Source: Girardinichthys multiradiatus (Eukaryota > Chordata > Actinopteri > Cyprinodontiformes > Goodeidae). From it: a stretch of 64,000 nt of DNA. The notes under the pieces are model-generated. The model was given only the letters and a program-made list of their open reading frames with translations. It was not told the origin of the DNA and did no database searches. The stretch spans positions 4,090,751 to 4,154,750 of the forward strand of contig NC_061817.1 in assembly GCF_021462225.1 (NCBI RefSeq), given 5' to 3'. Positions 52,030-63,935 of the stretch are shown here, one piece after another. The position numbers and the translations under genes are program-made. How positions within the stretch are numbered: the first letter of the stretch is position 1; the number at the start of each line of letters is the position of its first letter.

Positions 52030-52815
52030 CAGCCGGACGCTCAGTGGCATGAGCAGAGACTGAGGCATCGGCAGGACCCCCAGTGACTTGAGCAGGAGCT
52101 GAGGCGTCGGCAGGACCCCCAGTGACGTGAGCAGAGCCTGAGGCATCGGCAGGACCCCCAGTGACTTGAGCAGGAGCTGAGGCGTCGGCAGGACCCCCAG
52201 TGACGTGAGCAGGAGCTGAGGCGTCGGCAGGACCCCCAGTGACGTGAGCAGAGGCTGAGGGGTCAGCCGGACCCCCAGTGGCGTGAGCAGGAGCTGAGGC
52301 ATCGGCAGGACCCCCAGTGACTTGAGCAGGAGCTGAGGCGTCGGCAGGACCCCCAGTGACGTGAGCAGGAGCTGAGGCGTCGGCAGGACCCCCAGTGACG
52401 TGAGCAGAGGCTGAGGGGTCGGCCGGACCCCCAGTGGCGTGAGCAGAGCCTGAGGCGTCGCAGAGACCCTCAGTGGCGTGAGCAGAGGCTGAGGCGTCGG
52501 CAGGACCCCCAGTGACTTGAGCAGGAGCTGAGGCGTCGGCAGGACTCCCAGTGGCGTGAGCAGAGGCTGAGGCGTCGCAGAGACCCTCAGTGGCATGAGC
52601 AGAGGCTGAGGCGTCGCAGAGACCCTCAGTGGCGTGAGCAGAGGCTGAGGCGTCGCAGAGACCCTCAGTGGCGTGAGCAGAGGCTGAGGCGTCGCAGAGA
52701 CCCTCAGTGGCGTGAGCAGAGGCTGAGGCGTCGCAGAGACCCTCAGTGGCGTGAGCAGAGGCTGAGGCGTCAGCTGGACCCTCAGTGGCGTGAGCAGAGG
52801 CGTCGCCAGGGCCCC
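52030..52815 (-). repeat. 39-bp coding tandem repeat, about 20 units
   Basis: Core GTGAGCAGAGGCTGAGGCGT with alternation between CGCAGAGACCCTCAGTGGC and CGGCAGGACCCCCAGTGAC types. Higher-order blocks of several units also repeat (52070-52270 resembles 52290-52430). Confidence 0.95.
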
Positions 52816-53357
52816 CGATGACCTGAGCCGGGGCGTCCCTTTTACGCCGTCCCCTGCGACGTGTGGAGGGGGTTGAGGCTGACTTAGGGTCTGGCCTGGA
52901 GTCAGGCTGTGGTGTGTCAGGCTGAGGTCGTGGTGTGTCAGGCTGAGGCCGGGGTGTGTCAGGCTGAGGCCGGGGTGTGTCAGGCTGAGGTCCTGACGAG
53001 GGCTGCTCAGCAGCAGCAGCAGCTCCCTGGAGTCCTGGCGTGGAAGGAAGTGGACGGCAGTAAAACTGCCTTACTGCAGCCTCATAATCCCTCTCCATCT
53101 GCCTGATTCTGTCCATCAACTCAGGAGAGGAATATATGAGGCTGGTCTTCCTGAAGCTCTTAATCTGGCGTGCATAGAACCGTAGACGCTGCTCCAGCTC
53201 GTCAGGTGTCGCCTCAGAACACGGGGGTGGAGCGAGCGAAGACGGCATGGGCGGAGCTGCAGTGAGCCTGGGAGACAGTGCTGTGGCAGACGAAGATGCG
53301 GGCTTACTTGTCGCAGCCCTCACGTCGGCTGGCAGGGAAACCACATCTTCACCAGCC

Positions 53358-53744
53358 GAGTTGTGTTTCAGTTATCATTCAGATAAGAGATTTGTTAGTT
53401 ATGATAGAGAAGGCTTGGTAATATTGCTTGCTGTTTAAAACAGCATTAATAAATTAAGCAGGGATAATAACTGATATAATTTGCAGAGATATTGAGAGAA
53501 CTGATATAATTTACATAGGTTAACTCTTCCTCTGCACTACAATTCTTCCACCGAATTTCTGAATAAAACAGAAAGAGGATTTAACATTTTTTAGATAAGA
53601 CGTTTGGTATGATGTGATCCTGTGGAACTAAGTTGGCTCTCTGGTTTTGGAAAACCAAACCGGTTGTTTGTAGAATCACTTAGGCAACACGACAGCTTTG
53701 ATGGAAAAACCTTATCTGATAACATACTCTCGCCTTATGTTCAC

Positions 53745-53776
<32 letters not shown>

Positions 53777-55289
53777 GCCTCTCTCTCCACAATAGGCAAC
53801 AAGGTGAGAAAGAAAGCACTGTCGCAGCATTATCATGTAAAGCACAAATGGGGGAAGGGAACCCAGGTGGATGCATTGCTTATATTGCATCAAAACCAGC
53901 AGGACTGTGGCGCAGAGGTGGAGGGAGTAGCAGGAATAAGATCATTTAAAACACACCAAAAAGGCAAAATTATAGTTGAATTTATACTAATGTGAGAAAA
54001 AGGAAGTGAGTCGGAGGGGTACTGGGTGTTATAATCTAATCTGTCAGGCATAATGGCTCATACTGATGACTGTAAAAAACGTATGAATATAAATTTATCT
54101 GGGCCATCTGCCCAATATTTTGTCGGTGTTGCTAATATGATAAACATTGGATTTTGCCTTTAGTGGATATTCAGTTAACTGCTTAGATGTATGACGAGAT
54201 CAAATAATACTTCTGACTGTCCCTGCTTTTCCAATTAAGAAAGAAAAGAAAAAAAGACAAGTAGTACAATTGTAAAGGACAAGTAGTCGAAAGTGACCCC
54301 CTATCCTTTTTTTCTGTCTTGTACTGCTTCATACATGGAATTTACTACTCAAACACCTCCCATTCTATCACTCCCTCCCCTCACTGTTCCTCTCCTCCTT
54401 GTTCTCTGCAGCACTCTGGAGCACAGTCAGCTTCTACAGAGACTGCGGTATTACACTCTAGCACAAGTACAACCGGGGGGATGTTGGTTGGCGATAGAGC
54501 AGGTGTGGGGGTGGGGGTGATCTTGGGGTTGGTCCAGGAGGGGAAAAGATCTTGATGTTAGACTATGCAGATCTCAGTTTTGTAACTGGAAATCATAACC
54601 ACTTAGAGCTGATGCCAAGGAGGAATGGAAAAAAAGTGATAAGAGAGTACAAAATGCAAAGTCATACTTTGAAACAGTTTTAAAAAGATGTCCTGTATAT
54701 TAATTGGATAATTGCCTAAACTGAATACTATTTGACAATGTTGATTTCTTCTCTTTCTTCCTTCTAACCCTAAGCATATGACCTAAAAGTTAGCACCCTC
54801 TAATCTAAAACAATTGAAAACCGAAAAGAGACAGCCTGTGGGAATGATGATGGTGTATCACTGTTTGATGCAGTATTAGAGGTGTAACAGTACATATATT
54901 CATACCAAAGATATCCATTACTGCCCTGTCAGTTCTGTATTTACATGTAACAAACAAATACAGTGTTGTTCTGTACCTGAACACATGCAGAATGTTGTTG
55001 TGCCAAACTGCGCAATGTAACATTTTGTAGTGAAACTTTAAAAGGTGTCACCAAAACAAAACATCTATCACTAAATTGCTATTTGGGAACATTAAGGTCT
55101 CCAAAGCAGCTTTAGAGAAGAAAGAAGGTGGACTGAACAAGAGCTTTATGTCAGCGTATGCATCTTTCAACAGGTATGTAGCTCGCTCTGTACTTAAGCA
55201 AATTACTTACCTGAAACAACGTCAAGCTAAATTTAAACATCAGAGGTATTAGAGAAAAATCTGACGATGTTTTGAATGGGGGTTCAAAA
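53358..55289. other. Non-coding stretch with a CT microsatellite
   Basis: Includes the (CT)n tract at 53744-53787. Short open frames at 53804-53995 and 54293-54555 show no motifs. No gene recognised. Confidence 0.35.
53744..53787. repeat. (CT)n microsatellite
   Basis: An interrupted CT tract of about 44 bases. Confidence 0.95.
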
Positions 55290-55400
55290 AATGGATTTTG
55301 TCTTTGTTGAATCACAAATAAATCAGACATAGTAAGAGTTGCAATAGTGGTTCCACTGGAAAATTATTTTGTTATGTCTAACCTTTATACAGGTACCAAA
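55290..55400 (+). repeat. Dispersed repeat shared with 25180-25265
   Basis: GAATCACAAATAAATCAGAC and GTGGTTCCACTGGAAAAT match in order. Family unknown. Confidence 0.6.
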
Positions 55401-55676
55401 ACTTTGCATTTAGACTGTGGAGTTATACTTGATTTATTTCAGTTATGTAATTTCAGGCGGAAATCGTTTCTAAAACCCTTAGGGTTTAACAGGTCAATGT
55501 AACTGTGAAATATTAAGATTTTTTGAATTACTTGGGTTTCTTTGCACAAATCAACTCTGTTTATGGTTTTTAATGTATAGGAGATTGTTTTTTAATCTAT
55601 TTTTTAACAAGTAAAGGCTGATGAAAAGGTCAACTTTATTTATCTTTACCTATTTGCTTCTTTTTTTGAACAAGCG

Positions 55677-56180
55677 GAGGAGCTTCAAAACTAAATGTGA
55701 GCTGTTGGACTTAGATGCCACGGTCAGGAAATAAACCAAAGTTAAAAATTTGTTTATCTTCTTTATTAAGAAAAATGCAGAGTGCAATGATGCTTCCATT
55801 CAGGTGTTTGTGTACCTCTGTTTCTAAATGTGCATGGCCTCCTTCATATCTAGTTGCTGTCCATGCTTTTTTCAGAATGAAAGAAGCTTAAAGCCCCTGT
55901 CTCATATAAATTGTCATAGTCCTCCAATTGTACAGGTGGATGAAACTGCTGTTTTGCCCTGAATGCTCTTCTCCATCCTGCATGGCTTCTCAGAGGTAAT
56001 TGAACCTCCTGATTCTGCACGATGGATCAAAAGGTAGTGGAGGAACTCCAAAATTAAATGTCAGCTGTTGGTCATGACACAGACTGAACCTTAGAATTAG
56101 CTTTTCCTTTTTATTGAAAATGTCTAGTACTATGATACATTCTGTTTAGGTGGGTGTGTGTCCCTCTCACTGTGTGTCTG
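55677..56180. repeat. Diverged direct duplication, offset about 360 bp
   Basis: 55677-55830 (GGAGGAGCTTCAAAACTAAA, GAGCTGTTGG, TTCAGGTGTTTGTGTACCTC) is repeated as 56036-56180 (GGAGGAACTCCAAAATTAAA, CAGCTGTTGG, TTTAGGTGGGTGTGTGTCCC). The copies are much diverged. No ORF. Confidence 0.65.
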
Positions 56181-56264
56181 TTTACAGAAATACAGCACAA
56201 GAAAATAACTACGTGAAATCTGGCGAAAGCTTTTTACAGTTTATCATTAAACCACCAATAAAAC

Positions 56265-56741
56265 TCGTACTCGTACTCGTTGTCTTCCGCTTATCCGGGA
56301 CCGGGTCGCGGGGGCAAAAGACTCAGCAGAGACACCCAGATGTCCCTCTCCCCAGACACCTCCTCCAGCTCCTCCGGGTGGAGCCCAAGGCGTTCCCAGG
56401 CCAGACGAGAGACATAGTCCCTCCGGCGTGTCCTGGGCCGTCCCCCGGGCCTCCTCCCGGTGGGACGTGCCTGGAACACCTCCCGGGGAAGGCGTCCAGG
56501 AGGCATCTGGTATAGATGCCCGAGCCACCTCAACTGGCTCCTCTCGATGTGGAGGAGCAGTGGCTCTACTCCAAGCCCCTCCCGGATGGCCGAGCTCCTC
56601 ACCCTATCTCTAAGGGAGTGCCCGGCCACCCTTTGGAGGAAGCTCATTTCAGCCGCTTGTATCTGGGATCTCGTTCTTTCGGTCATGACCCAAAGTTCAT
56701 GGCCATAGGTGAGGGTAGGAACGTAGACCGACCGGTAAATA
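56265..56741 (-). mobile_element. LINE-A copy 6, 5'-truncated, with 11-bp target duplication
   Basis: Flanked by ACCAATAAAAC (56254-56264 and 56742-56752). The left end is the reverse of a GACAACGAGTACGAGTACGAG tail. The minus strand reads SVYVPTLTYGHELWVMTERT, RDRVRSSAIREGLGVEPLLL and RPGGRPRTRRRDYVS in a single frame for 151 codons, the best-preserved LINE-A C-terminus here. Confidence 0.93.
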
Positions 56742-56854
56742 ACCAATAAAACATAAAGACTAAATTACAATATTAAAACCAATGGCAGTTAAAAAGAGCA
56801 CACTATATCTAATAACAGAGAACAAATATTTAGAATAAACTAGACTCATTTAAC

Positions 56855-57227
56855 ATGGTCAGTCATTTTCTATACCTCTTCTTACATATTGGGTCGCAGG
56901 GAAGCTGGTGCCTATCTCCAGCAGTTTCTAGCAACATGGGCGGGAGGCGGGATACACCCCTGAGAGGTCGCCAGTCCATCGCAGGGCAACACAAAACAAC
57001 CAAGCGCACACTCATTCACACACACCTAAGGGCAATTTAGAGAGACCAATTAACCTAAGAGGCATGTCTTTGGACTGTGGGAGGAAGCCTGAGTACCCGG
57101 AGAGAACCCACGCATGCACGGAGAGAACATGCAAACACCATGCAGAAGACCCCCAGCCAGGAATCGGACTCAGGACCTTCTTGCTGCAAGGCAATAGTGC
57201 TACCAACTGCGCCACCGTGCGGCCCCA
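56855..57227 (-). repeat. tRNA-derived SINE, full length
   Basis: On the minus strand: GTGGCGCAGTTGGTAGCACT (A box) and GGTCCTGAGTCCGATTCC (B box) followed by the body GGGTTCTCTCCGGGTACTCA and GGTTAATTGGTCTCTCTAAA. The same family is at 60596-60842. Confidence 0.85.
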
Positions 57228-59690
57228 TTTAACATGGAATTTATAATTAAATCGCAATACTGCCCATAAGCAACACAGGAACAAACGATTGCATCTTAAA
57301 CAGCATGTGATTTAGAACTGAACCTAGCTAGCTAGTTACAGATGTTATAAAATTAGCACAGCAATTAACAGTAAACATTCCCGGTAATACTTAAACTTCC
57401 ACAGAAAAAAGAAAAAAGTAACAGCGAAGGATATATAATTTAAAGAAACTATTGGTGAAGAACACACATTTCTGAAAAGCAGTTTGAAGTACACACACCA
57501 TTAACCATTTTGCTCCATGCCATGCTTAAAATCTCCATTGATTTTACCAATAGGTGTCACCTTAGAACCATTACATTTGTGATATAAAATCTGAGAACTA
57601 CTACAGTAATAAATTATTTAATCAAACTAAATGCTGATAAACAAGTGATTTCAAGAAAACATTTCTTTTCCGTTGAAGTCTTGATAAAAGTTGTCCCCAA
57701 ATGTACACAGTACATTTGCTTAATTTTATTTGCTTCATGTCATTTCAGGCCTTTAATTCTGAGTAGTAGAGCCGTTCTCCTGCATAGCAGAAAGAAGAAC
57801 AATTCTTGCAATTGGTCTAGTGTACACTCAGCAGATCTGATGTGACCATGGGCACTTTAATAAATCCCTGTTACATGTTCAATTGGCGCTCAGAAGATAT
57901 GTTTTTTTTTAGCAAGACTAATGTGCTCCCAACTAGATCAGTCTGAACAGGGGGTTAGTTCTGTGTGACGACTGGGAACATAATATCAAATGAAGCTGGA
58001 CCTGAAATAATCTGCCAACACTTGGGAATGTCACAATCGTCTCCTAACCAATAGTTCACTTTTGGGTTAACAACAAGACCTTTTAGGAAGCACCATCAAC
58101 AAGTGGGATCACGTGATACATATTCAAATGGTTTAGAATTCAGGGTGTCTTCCATTTTGATCAGGACTGCTGGGAGAACGTCTTTAGGCTCTGACTGGGC
58201 ACCAAGTTTGGGCAATATGTAAAAATTTTTCCAACCGATATTTGTAAGTCCAACAAGTGACGATTGGCAATAAATTGGCACATTGTACTGTAAAGTGTAA
58301 TGTAAAAAGCCATGGACTGATTTGCCCATTTACAACACAAATGTCCAAAAATGGAGGAACTAGTTCTCAAAAAAACACGAAATCGCCTATGTATCACCAT
58401 CCAGCTGAGTAAGCTCAGCTATCACTCACTTACTCGCGATCGGCTGCTTGGAGCAGTGTGTCACTTATAAAACAGTTCGATGTGGCGACTTTTTCCCGCA
58501 GAGCAGTTTATTGTGTGTCCTCCGCGTGTACATCTGTTCATACATTCACGGAGTCAAGTAGGCTACACCCGACTATGTTTTCCCCTTAACCCATAAGCCA
58601 AAAAAGAAATAAACATCGCTCTTAAAAAAACAACCGTTGAAGGGCTCAGTTTACCGTCGATGGTCAATAAATTTGTCCAATTGCCCAACCTTACTGGGCA
58701 CCTACAGTGGTATAAATAGCTTTGTATAGGGCTCTAAATCTGTACATGCTTGGGGCAGAGAGGTTTGTGGCAATTTCATTTTCTCACTAATTGCCCAACT
58801 GCTACTGTTCTTGTGAGAGTACTGAGTCAGGCTTGTTGTTTCTTCCAACCTAGCCTTGTTTTGACTGCAACTGGCTCACCAGGAGGACCCAGCTGCACAG
58901 GTGTAACAAGGTAAGGGTTATCAGGGTTATCAGTAAGGGTTATCAGTGACTATAAGGACAGGGGCTTTGTATCTTTGAAGAATTGCAGAGGAAGACTAGT
59001 TAGGTGCCTGTATTTCATTTGTAAAATTTTACAGAATAGGAATGTTCCGCAATTCCCACACTTTAAGTTCTGAAATCTTATTTAACTGTAAAGCAGCCCT
59101 GGTGTTTGGATGCAGGTGAAATTCAAAATGTAACAGATGCAACATTAAGGGTCTGGATATCTTGCCTGGTGGTTCTAAGGTCTAGAGTTGTTGGAGCGTT
59201 TCTTGAGGATTCTAAAATTGCAGTGTGCTGCAAGATGTGATCTTGTAAAGCACCAACATCTACTATGGGTTCTACACTGTAAAATGAGAGATGCCTAATA
59301 CGTTATTATAACTTGTTTCTATTATTTGCTTTCACTCAAAATAACTCATTATACAAGTTAAACTTTTTTTCATGAGTTTCTTGTGTTGCAACTCAAGGTT
59401 TTGAGTAAGTTCAAAAAAATTAAAATTTTAATGTGTTAAAATAACTCACCAATTTGAGTTTTTAAAAATAGTAACCGGATCAAACTGGATCTCAAAAACT
59501 CATCATGACCACTGGTGTGGCAGCAATATTACTGTGCGGTACAAAGTAGTGCTGAGAAATTGGTCTTAATCTGATTAACGACTGATAATTATGATATAAT
59601 TATATAACATTTGAGGACATGCTCCAAAACTTGTGCCATCAGAAACTGAATTTGAATTTCTCAGACTGAATCTGTATAATTTGAAATTAA
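57228..59690. other. Non-coding stretch, 2.5 kb
   Basis: No gene seen on either strand. A small tandem GTAAGGGTTATCAG lies at about 58910-58950. At 59280-59500, ACTGTAAAATGAG and repeated AACTCA/TGAGTT motifs suggest a decayed DNA transposon. Confidence 0.35.
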
Positions 59691-59870
59691 ATGCATTGAT
59701 TTGAAACTGAATTTAATGGTTTGAAACTGAATTTATTGGTTTGAAAACTGAATTTAATGGTTTGTAACTGAATTAATTTGCATTGAAAATGTATTTCGAT
59801 GTTTTGAAAATTCAGTTTGCCTACTTTCACTTTTAGTTCTAAATTTCAATTTCAGTTGTAAAATTCAGTT
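59690..59870. repeat. Imperfect 20-bp tandem repeat and its inverted echoes
   Basis: Three to four units of TTGAAACTGAATTTAATGG, followed by inverted forms (AAATTCAGTTTGCC, AAATTCAGTTTTTTG). This may be the core of a hairpin-rich MITE. Confidence 0.7.
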
Positions 59871-59929
59871 TTTTGTGTCACACATCCAGGTTCTTGAAGC
59901 CACAGATTAATCAAACCCAGATTCACCGA

Positions 59930-60170
59930 TTCATGGATGTCATTCACTATTGCTGTGTCCAAATTGAGAGGCTGCATTCTTTGAAGGACGCATTTGTTGG
60001 GCGATTATGTCATTGTGAGGCAATAATGTCTACAGCTTCGCAGGCTCCTCCAAATTGGGCCGACAAATGCATCCTTCTTTTCCCCACATATGAAGGATGG
60101 GCCCGGTGTATCCTTCGTGGGCCACCCTATCCCACGATTCATTGCGGGTCAAAGTAGATTGTGCTAATGG
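59930..60170. repeat. Possible MITE
   Basis: Starts TGCTGTGTCCAAATTGAGAG with GCATTCTTTGAAGGACGC, and later ATGAAGGATGGGC, TCCTTCGTGGG and GATTCATTGCGGG; paired AAGGA/TCCTT motifs are typical of a fish MITE. No clear target duplication. Confidence 0.35.
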
Positions 60171-60595
60171 AAGTAGCAAAGCCTAGAGGAGAGGGAAAAG
60201 CTGTGAATATATTGCGCTTTCTGTGAAACAAAATGAACTTGTTTTTAGACTAGAATGTAGCTGTGTAAACCTGAAATATCTGCTCGATTTATCAAGGTTT
60301 CGCTTAATTCCACACGTGCTGCAACATGTTCGGCGATGTCCACTTCTGCTGCCATGACACCGTGTTCACAGCCGGCTCGCCTTGCCAGCGCACAGCTGAC
60401 CAGGGGGTTGAGGTGTGATGAACCCCGAGAGAACAGCTGATTCTCGGCGCTTTGTTTTGAAGCTCCTGCTGGGTTTCCCCAATGGATGGAAGTTAAACAC
60501 AGATATAATTCAGTCAGATGATATGTAATGTTGATGTTCTTTTATTTTTATGCTCTAAAAATAAACTGATTTAAACTAAAGTTAATATGTCAGTC

Positions 60596-60842
60596 AGTCA
60601 TTTTCTACTGCTTATTCCATAGTGGGTCGCGGGGGAGCTGGTGCCTATCTCCAGCAATCTATGGGCGAGAGGCAGGGTACACCCTGGACAGGTCGCCAGT
60701 CCGTCGCAGGGCAACACACAAACAACCATGCACACTCATTCATATACCTATGGGCAATTTAGATTGACCAATTAACCTAACAGGCATGTCTTTGGACTGT
60801 GGGAGGAAGCCGGAGTACCCGGTGAGAACCCACGCATGCAAC
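60596..60842 (-). repeat. tRNA-derived SINE, head missing
   Basis: Same family as 56855-57227 (GGTGCCTATCTCCAGCA, GGTCGCCAGTCCGTCGCAGG, CATGTCTTTGGACTGTGGGA). It stops at ACCCACGCATGCA, before the tRNA-like head, and abuts a Tc1 fragment. Confidence 0.8.
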
Positions 60843-60854
60843 TCTAGTAATGGA

Positions 60855-61110
60855 CATGAAAACTCTGTCTTGTAACACTGCATTTCAGAAAAAGGACATC
60901 ATACCAACAGTAAAAAATGGTGGCGGTAGTGTAATGGTCTGGGGCTGTTTTGCTGCTTCAAGACCTGGAAGACGTGCTGTGATAAATGGAACCATGAGTG
61001 CTGCTGTCTACCAAAACATCCTGATGGAGAATGTCCGGCCATCTGTTCGTGACCTCAAGCTGAAACCAACTTGGGTTCTGCAGTAGGACAATGATCCAAA
61101 ACCAAGGGCA
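60855..61110 (+). pseudogene. Tc1-like transposase fragment
   Basis: KKDIIPTVKNGGGSVMVWGC, INGTMSAAVYQNILMENVRP and LKPTWVLQ, then TAG at 61084-61086, then DNDPKP. This is the centre of a Tc1 catalytic domain ending just after the second catalytic Asp. Both ends are lost. Confidence 0.85.
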
Positions 61111-61813
61111 TAATTTGCGGGGGGGCTAGGGGGTTATGACCCCCCCAAAAATCTGATCAAGTCAATATGACCCCCCTAATATATAATAACATCACTCCGA
61201 TTTACAAATAAATAATGCATAAATAACTTGTTGATTTTCCTTTACTGTCATTTGCCAGCAAAATGGCATCATCATCTGGTAATGTAACCTCCTCCTCCTC
61301 CCAAAAACTTGGTATCACCCAACCCGCTTTCTCCACCAAGCATTCACTGTTTGCTGTACTTTTGATTAAGTCACTGGTGAGATTGGATGTACTCTCAAGA
61401 AAGCAGACAGACAACGATTTTACACTGTTGGTCGACAACAACACCTTGTAAAAAGAGCGAAAATCAAAATGAGGTAAATATATATGTATTGTTACGTTAG
61501 TTTTCTCTATGCCGCTCGCACACGCCTGTACACGCACAGACATTGGATGGTGGTGCATGTAGACTAGCTTCGAAATACAGTGGTAACCAGGTGCTTTGTT
61601 AGACCTGTCACCTGGACCTCTGCTCCAGATATTTTCAGAACAGACCCGAATCTCACGAAAGAAGACATTTAGGAGTTTATATCTGTTCAAACAACGCATT
61701 AAGCCCCAAAATGACAGATTTTAAATTTTTATTGAAAAGAATCAGATTTGTTTCTATTGTGTTCCATATAATCACTGCCCGCTCCACCTAACCTGACAAT
61801 GAGTCTAAAGGAA

Positions 61814-61816
<3 letters not shown>
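61111..61816. other. Non-coding stretch
   Basis: 61115-61190 has paired G- and C-rich pieces (GCGGGGGGGCTAGGGGGTTA and GACCCCCCCAAAAATC). Two opposed open frames at 61202-61699 show no recognised domain. Confidence 0.35.

Positions 61817-61851
<35 letters not shown>
61817..61851. repeat. (TA)n microsatellite
   Basis: About 17 TA units at the 5' boundary of LINE-A copy 7. Confidence 0.98.
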
Positions 61852-61854
<3 letters not shown>

Positions 61855-63890
61855 GAGAGGGGCTGAGCTGTCCACTGATCACCACCTGGTGGTGAGTTGG
61901 ATCTGCTGGAGGAGGAGAAAGCCGGACAGACTTGGCAGGCCCAAGCACATAGTGAGGGTCTGCTGGATGTATTCAACTTTCACCTCCGGGAGAGCTTTGA
62001 CCAGATTCCGGGGGATGTTGGAGACATAGAGTCCGAGTGGACCATGTTCTCCGCATCTATTGTCGATGCTGCTGCCCGTAGCTGCGCCCATAAGGCCTGT
62101 CGTGGCGGCAATCCCAGAACCCGGTGGTGGTCACCGGCAGTAAGAGATGCTTGTCAAGCTGAAAAAGGAGTCCTATCGGCTGTGGTTGGCTTGTGGGACT
62201 CCCGAGGCGACTGACGGGTGCCGTGAGGCCAAGCGTGCTGCGGCAGAGTCAAAAACTCGGGCCTGGGAGGAGTTCCGTGAAGCCATGGAGAAGGACTACC
62301 GGTTGGCCTCGAAGCGATTCTGGCAAACCGTCCGGCGCCTCAGGAGGGGGAGGCAGTGTGTCGCCAACACTGTATTTAGTGGGGGTGGGAGGCTGCTGAC
62401 CTCTACTGAGGACATTATCAGGCGGTGGAAGGAGTACTTTGAGAATCTCCTCAATCCTGCCATCACGCATTCCCTGGTGGAAACAGAAGCTGGGGACTCG
62501 GGGTTGGACTCTTTCATCACCCAGGCTGAAGTCACCGAGGTGGTTAAAAAGCTCCGCGGTGGCAAGGCTTCGGGGGTGGATGAGATCCGCCTTTAGTACC
62601 TCAAATCTCTGGATGTTGTGGGGCTGTCATGGTTGACATACCTCTTCAACATTGCGTGGCGGTCGGGGACAGTGCCTCTGGACTGGCAGACTGGGGTGGT
62701 GGTCCCCCTTCATAAGAAGGGGGATCGGAGGGTGTGTTCCAACTACAGGGGGATCACACTCCTCAGCCTCCCTGGTAAGACCTACGCCAGGGTATTGGAG
62801 AGGAGAGTCCGGCCGATAGTCGAACCTCGGCTTCAGGAGCAGCAGTGTCGTTTTTGTCCCGGCCGTGGAACACTGGACCAGCTCTATACCCTCTACAGGG
62901 TACTCGAGGGTTTATGGGAGTTTGCCCCACCGGTTCACATATGTTTTGTGGACCTGGAGAAGGCATTCAACTGTGTCCCTCGTGATGCTCTGTGGGGGCT
63001 CTAAGAGTATGGAATCGGGGGCCTTTTATTAGGGGCCATCCGATCCTTGTACGAGCGGAGCAGGAGTTTGGTCCACATTGCCGGCACTAAGTCGGACCTG
63101 TTCCCGGTGCATTTTGGACTCCAGCAGGGCTGCCCTTTGTCACCGGTCCTGTTCATAACTTTTATGGACAGGATTTCTAGACGCAGCCACGACCTGGAGG
63201 GGGTCTGGTTTGGGGACCAGTGGATTTCGTCTCTTCTTTTTGCAGATGACGTGGTCCTGCTGGCCCCCTCTAGCCAAGACCTACAGCATGCGCTGTGGTG
63301 GTTCGCAGCCGAGTGTGAAGGGGCTGGGATGGAGATCAGCTCCTCCAAGTCAGAGGCCATGGTACTCGACCGGAAAAGGGTGGCTTGTCCTTTTAGGTTG
63401 GAGGGGAGTTCCTGCCTCAAGTGGAGGAGTTCAAGTATCTCGGGGTCTTGTTCACGAGTGAGGGAAAAATGGAGCAAAGCTCTCGATTTACCGGTCGGTC
63501 TATGTTCCTACCCTTACCTATGGCCATGAACTTTGGGTCATGACCGAAAGAACGAGATCCTGGATACAAGCGGCTGAAATGAACTTCCTCCGTAGGGGCT
63601 CGGAGGGGCTCCACATCAAGAGGAGCCAGTTGAGGTGGCTCGGGCATCTATACCAGATGCCTTCTGGATGCCTTCCTCGGAGGTGTTCCAGGCACGTCCC
63701 ACTGGGAGGAGGCCCAGGGGACGGCCCAGGACACAATTGGGGGACTATGTCTCTCGGCTGCCCTGGGAACGCCTTGGGCTCTCCCCGGAGGAGCTGGAGG
63801 AGGTGTCTGGGAGAGGGACGTCTGGGTGTCTCTGCTGAGTCTGCTGCCCCCGCAACCCGGTCCCGGATAAGCGGAAGACGACGAGTACAA

Positions 63891-63891
<1 letters not shown>
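61855..63891 (+). pseudogene. LINE-A copy 7, longest copy (endonuclease end, RT, C-terminus)
   Basis: It begins in the endonuclease tail (STDHHLVVSWICWRRRKPDR), then SEWTMFSASIVDAAARS and AESKTRAWEEFREAMEKDYR. The RT follows: FQ-linker GKASGVDEIR, DWQTGVVVPLHKKGDRRVCS, NYRGITLLSLPGKTYARVL, CFVDLEKAFN, LQQGCPLSPVLFITFMDRIS and the catalytic SLLFADDVVLLAPSSQD at about 63226-63275. Nonsense codons occur at 62594-62596 and 63002-63004, frame changes near 62150 and 63530, and about 100 bases are missing near 63473. The 3' end is GCGGAAGACGACGAGTACAAG. Not functional. Confidence 0.9.

Positions 63892-63931
<40 letters not shown>
63892..63931. repeat. (TA)n microsatellite at the LINE-A 3' end
   Basis: About 20 TA units directly after the LINE-A tail. 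Confidence 0.98.

Positions 63932-63935
<4 letters not shown>

Larger units (their letters stand above)
51572..53357 (-). pseudogene. Gag-like repeat protein, second family member (590 aa, 5'-truncated)
   Basis: The frame enters at 53357 in the middle of the proline/serine block (SLPADVRAATSKPASSSATA). It continues with ELEQRLRFYARQIKSFRKTS and YSSPELMDRIRQMERDYEAA, clear relatives of the ORF at 4444-5745. Next come four DTPRPQP units, a basic RRRGRRKRD patch, about twenty 13-residue units of the type ADASASAHATEGL or ADASAPAQVTGGP, and finally about eight 14-residue units of RSGRPPGRPPELCA. The head present in the LTR-A copy and all LTR sequence are missing. All three minus frames are open over much of the repeats. 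It looks like an orphaned, repeat-expanded gag-like gene; expression is unknown. Confidence 0.55.

Noticed and set aside
51580..52815. CRISPR-like regular repeats
   Set aside because: Units are contiguous, in frame, without unique spacers, and vary gradually. They are coding minisatellites in a eukaryotic setting.
57160..57227. A tRNA gene on the minus strand (A and B boxes present)
   Set aside because: No acceptor stem or cloverleaf closes, and the sequence continues into a SINE body with another copy at 60.6 kb.
61202..61699. A 165-codon minus-strand frame
   Set aside because: No motif, start or splice context supports it; the opposite strand is also open in part. Left as unassigned sequence.
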